Of a DNA stretch of 64,000 nt, positions 63,428 to 64,000 are shown in pieces. Position numbers and translations under genes: made by a program. The stretch comes from CPC320 sp002336405 (GTDB lineage: Bacteria; Pseudomonadota; Alphaproteobacteria; Rhodobacterales; Rhodobacteraceae), in assembly GCA_949372595.1 (NCBI GenBank), contig CASIAN010000002.1:1-64000 (forward strand). The letters run 5' to 3'. Position 1 is the first letter of the stretch, and every line of letters begins with the position of its first letter. Under the pieces are notes generated by a model. It saw nothing but the letters and a program-made list of their open reading frames with translations, did no database searches and had not been told where the DNA came from.

Positions 63428-64000
63428 ATGATGGCACACCGCTGGACCCCAGATTTAAACGACGCGCATATTACGCCGGAGGCTGATTTTCTAAACCGAC
63501 GCCAGATCATGAAGGGTGTGGCAGGTCTAGGTCTTTCCGGCATTGGCCTTGCGTTGGGCGCCACGCCGAGTATCGCCAAAACCAACGATAAGCCCAACGA
63601 TTGGGACGAGATTACCGGTTATAACAATTACTACGAGTTTGGCACCGGCAAGGATGATCCGGCTGAACATGCCCACCGGCTGACAACCGCCCCCTGGTCG
63701 GTGGCTATCGACGGTTTGGTGGATCGCCCCGCCAGCTATAATCTTGAAGACATCATGCGTAAAATGACGGTTGAAGAGCGCATTTACCGGCTTCGCTGTG
63801 TGGAGGCCTGGTCGATGGTGGTGCCTTGGAACGGGTTTGAGCTGGCAGATTTGCTGAACATGGCTGGGGTGCAAAGCGCTGCGAAATACGTGGCCTTTGA
63901 AACCGTATTGCGCCCTGATGAAATGCCGGGGGTATCCTATCCGGTGCTGGATTGGCCCTATGTCGAGGGGCTGCGGTTAGACGAGGCGTTGCACCCGTTG
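63428..64000 (+). CDS. msrP: MsrP (YedY) methionine-sulfoxide reductase catalytic subunit, partial
   Basis: The gene opens at ATGATG 63428 (or 63431) after AAGGAA and runs off the window at residue 191. A Tat signal 'FLNRRQIMKGVAG' is followed by the molybdopterin-binding MsrP core, with the Mo-ligand Cys in 'YRLRCVEAWSMVVPWNG' (residue 124 from 63428). MsrP repairs oxidised periplasmic proteins with electrons from the heme-membrane partner MsrQ, normally encoded just downstream and outside this window. Confidence 0.93.
   Translation, partial: MMAHRWTPDLNDAHITPEADFLNRRQIMKGVAGLGLSGIGLALGATPSIAKTNDKPNDWDEITGYNNYYEFGTGKDDPAEHAHRLTTAPWSVAIDGLVDRPASYNLEDIMRKMTVEERIYRLRCVEAWSMVVPWNGFELADLLNMAGVQSAAKYVAFETVLRPDEMPGVSYPVLDWPYVEGLRLDEALHPL

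Overview
The window looks like a stretch of chromosome from a marine alphaproteobacterium of the Rhodobacterales (Roseobacter group). The evidence is a ChrR/RpoE singlet-oxygen-type sigma module, a DUF482-type acetyltransferase, a long zinc-free L36 protein, DinB with an N-terminal zinc ribbon, and family sequences typical of that order. I estimate a moderate GC content by eye and did not compute it. I see no CRISPR array, prophage, integrase or complete insertion sequence. Almost everything is core or conserved accessory gene content in short operons with 4-bp stop/start overlaps.

Layout. 0.1-3.2 kb: a YjbH/YjbF exopolysaccharide-export-type operon followed by a frame-broken small Gly/Ala-rich secreted protein. 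3.4-7.6 kb: a periplasmic protein, a class IV aminotransferase, a VOC protein, AMP nucleosidase and HU with a clear terminator. 7.7-10.7 kb (minus): cinA-type gene, GNAT, AhpD-like and OmpA-like genes that all overlap. 10.9-15.2 kb: sfsA, map, rsmD, a ferredoxin-reductase-type flavoprotein, a peroxiredoxin with an altered active-site motif and a pterin dehydratase. 15.2-20.8 kb (minus): type I secretion ATPase and HlyD adaptor, RidA, GDPD and a DUF482 GNAT. 20.9-26.5 kb: MlaA/MlaC lipid-transport pair, PBP1A-type enzyme, PII protein and AmtB. 26.5-27.5 kb has no convincing gene. 27.5-29.7 kb: a membrane-anchored AraC-type regulator divergent from a frame-broken alpha/beta hydrolase. 29.8-32.9 kb: mutL and rmuC.

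33-39 kb is the most coherent stress region: chrR and rpoE (minus) diverge from a five-gene operon (FAD oxidoreductase, DUF1365, MFS, DUF3833, SDR). It resembles the RpoE-controlled lipid/singlet-oxygen operon of Rhodobacter sphaeroides but has no cyclopropane-type methyltransferase. 39-42 kb: two saccharopine dehydrogenase-type enzymes (lysine catabolism) and a histidine phosphatase. 42.2-45 kb: an OmpR-type regulator and a PAS hybrid kinase. 45-53.5 kb: a Liv-type ABC transporter embedded between two acyl-CoA-ligase-type enzymes, probably uptake plus CoA activation of a carboxylic acid.

53.5-54.8 kb holds a glycosyltransferase. Its best start (ATG with Shine-Dalgarno) is out of frame and runs into a canonical A_AAA_AAG slippery heptamer that would restore the frame by a -1 shift. 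54.9-60.4 kb: D-amino-acid-dehydrogenase-type flavoprotein, rpmJ, tRNA-Val, N-formylglutamate amidohydrolase, dinB, pyrF and a small secreted protein. 60.6-64 kb: clpB and the start of msrP, which is cut by the window end. Three genes need a one-base change or a recoding event to be read through. Whether this is recoding, real decay or sequence error is the main question that raw reads or orthologues would settle.
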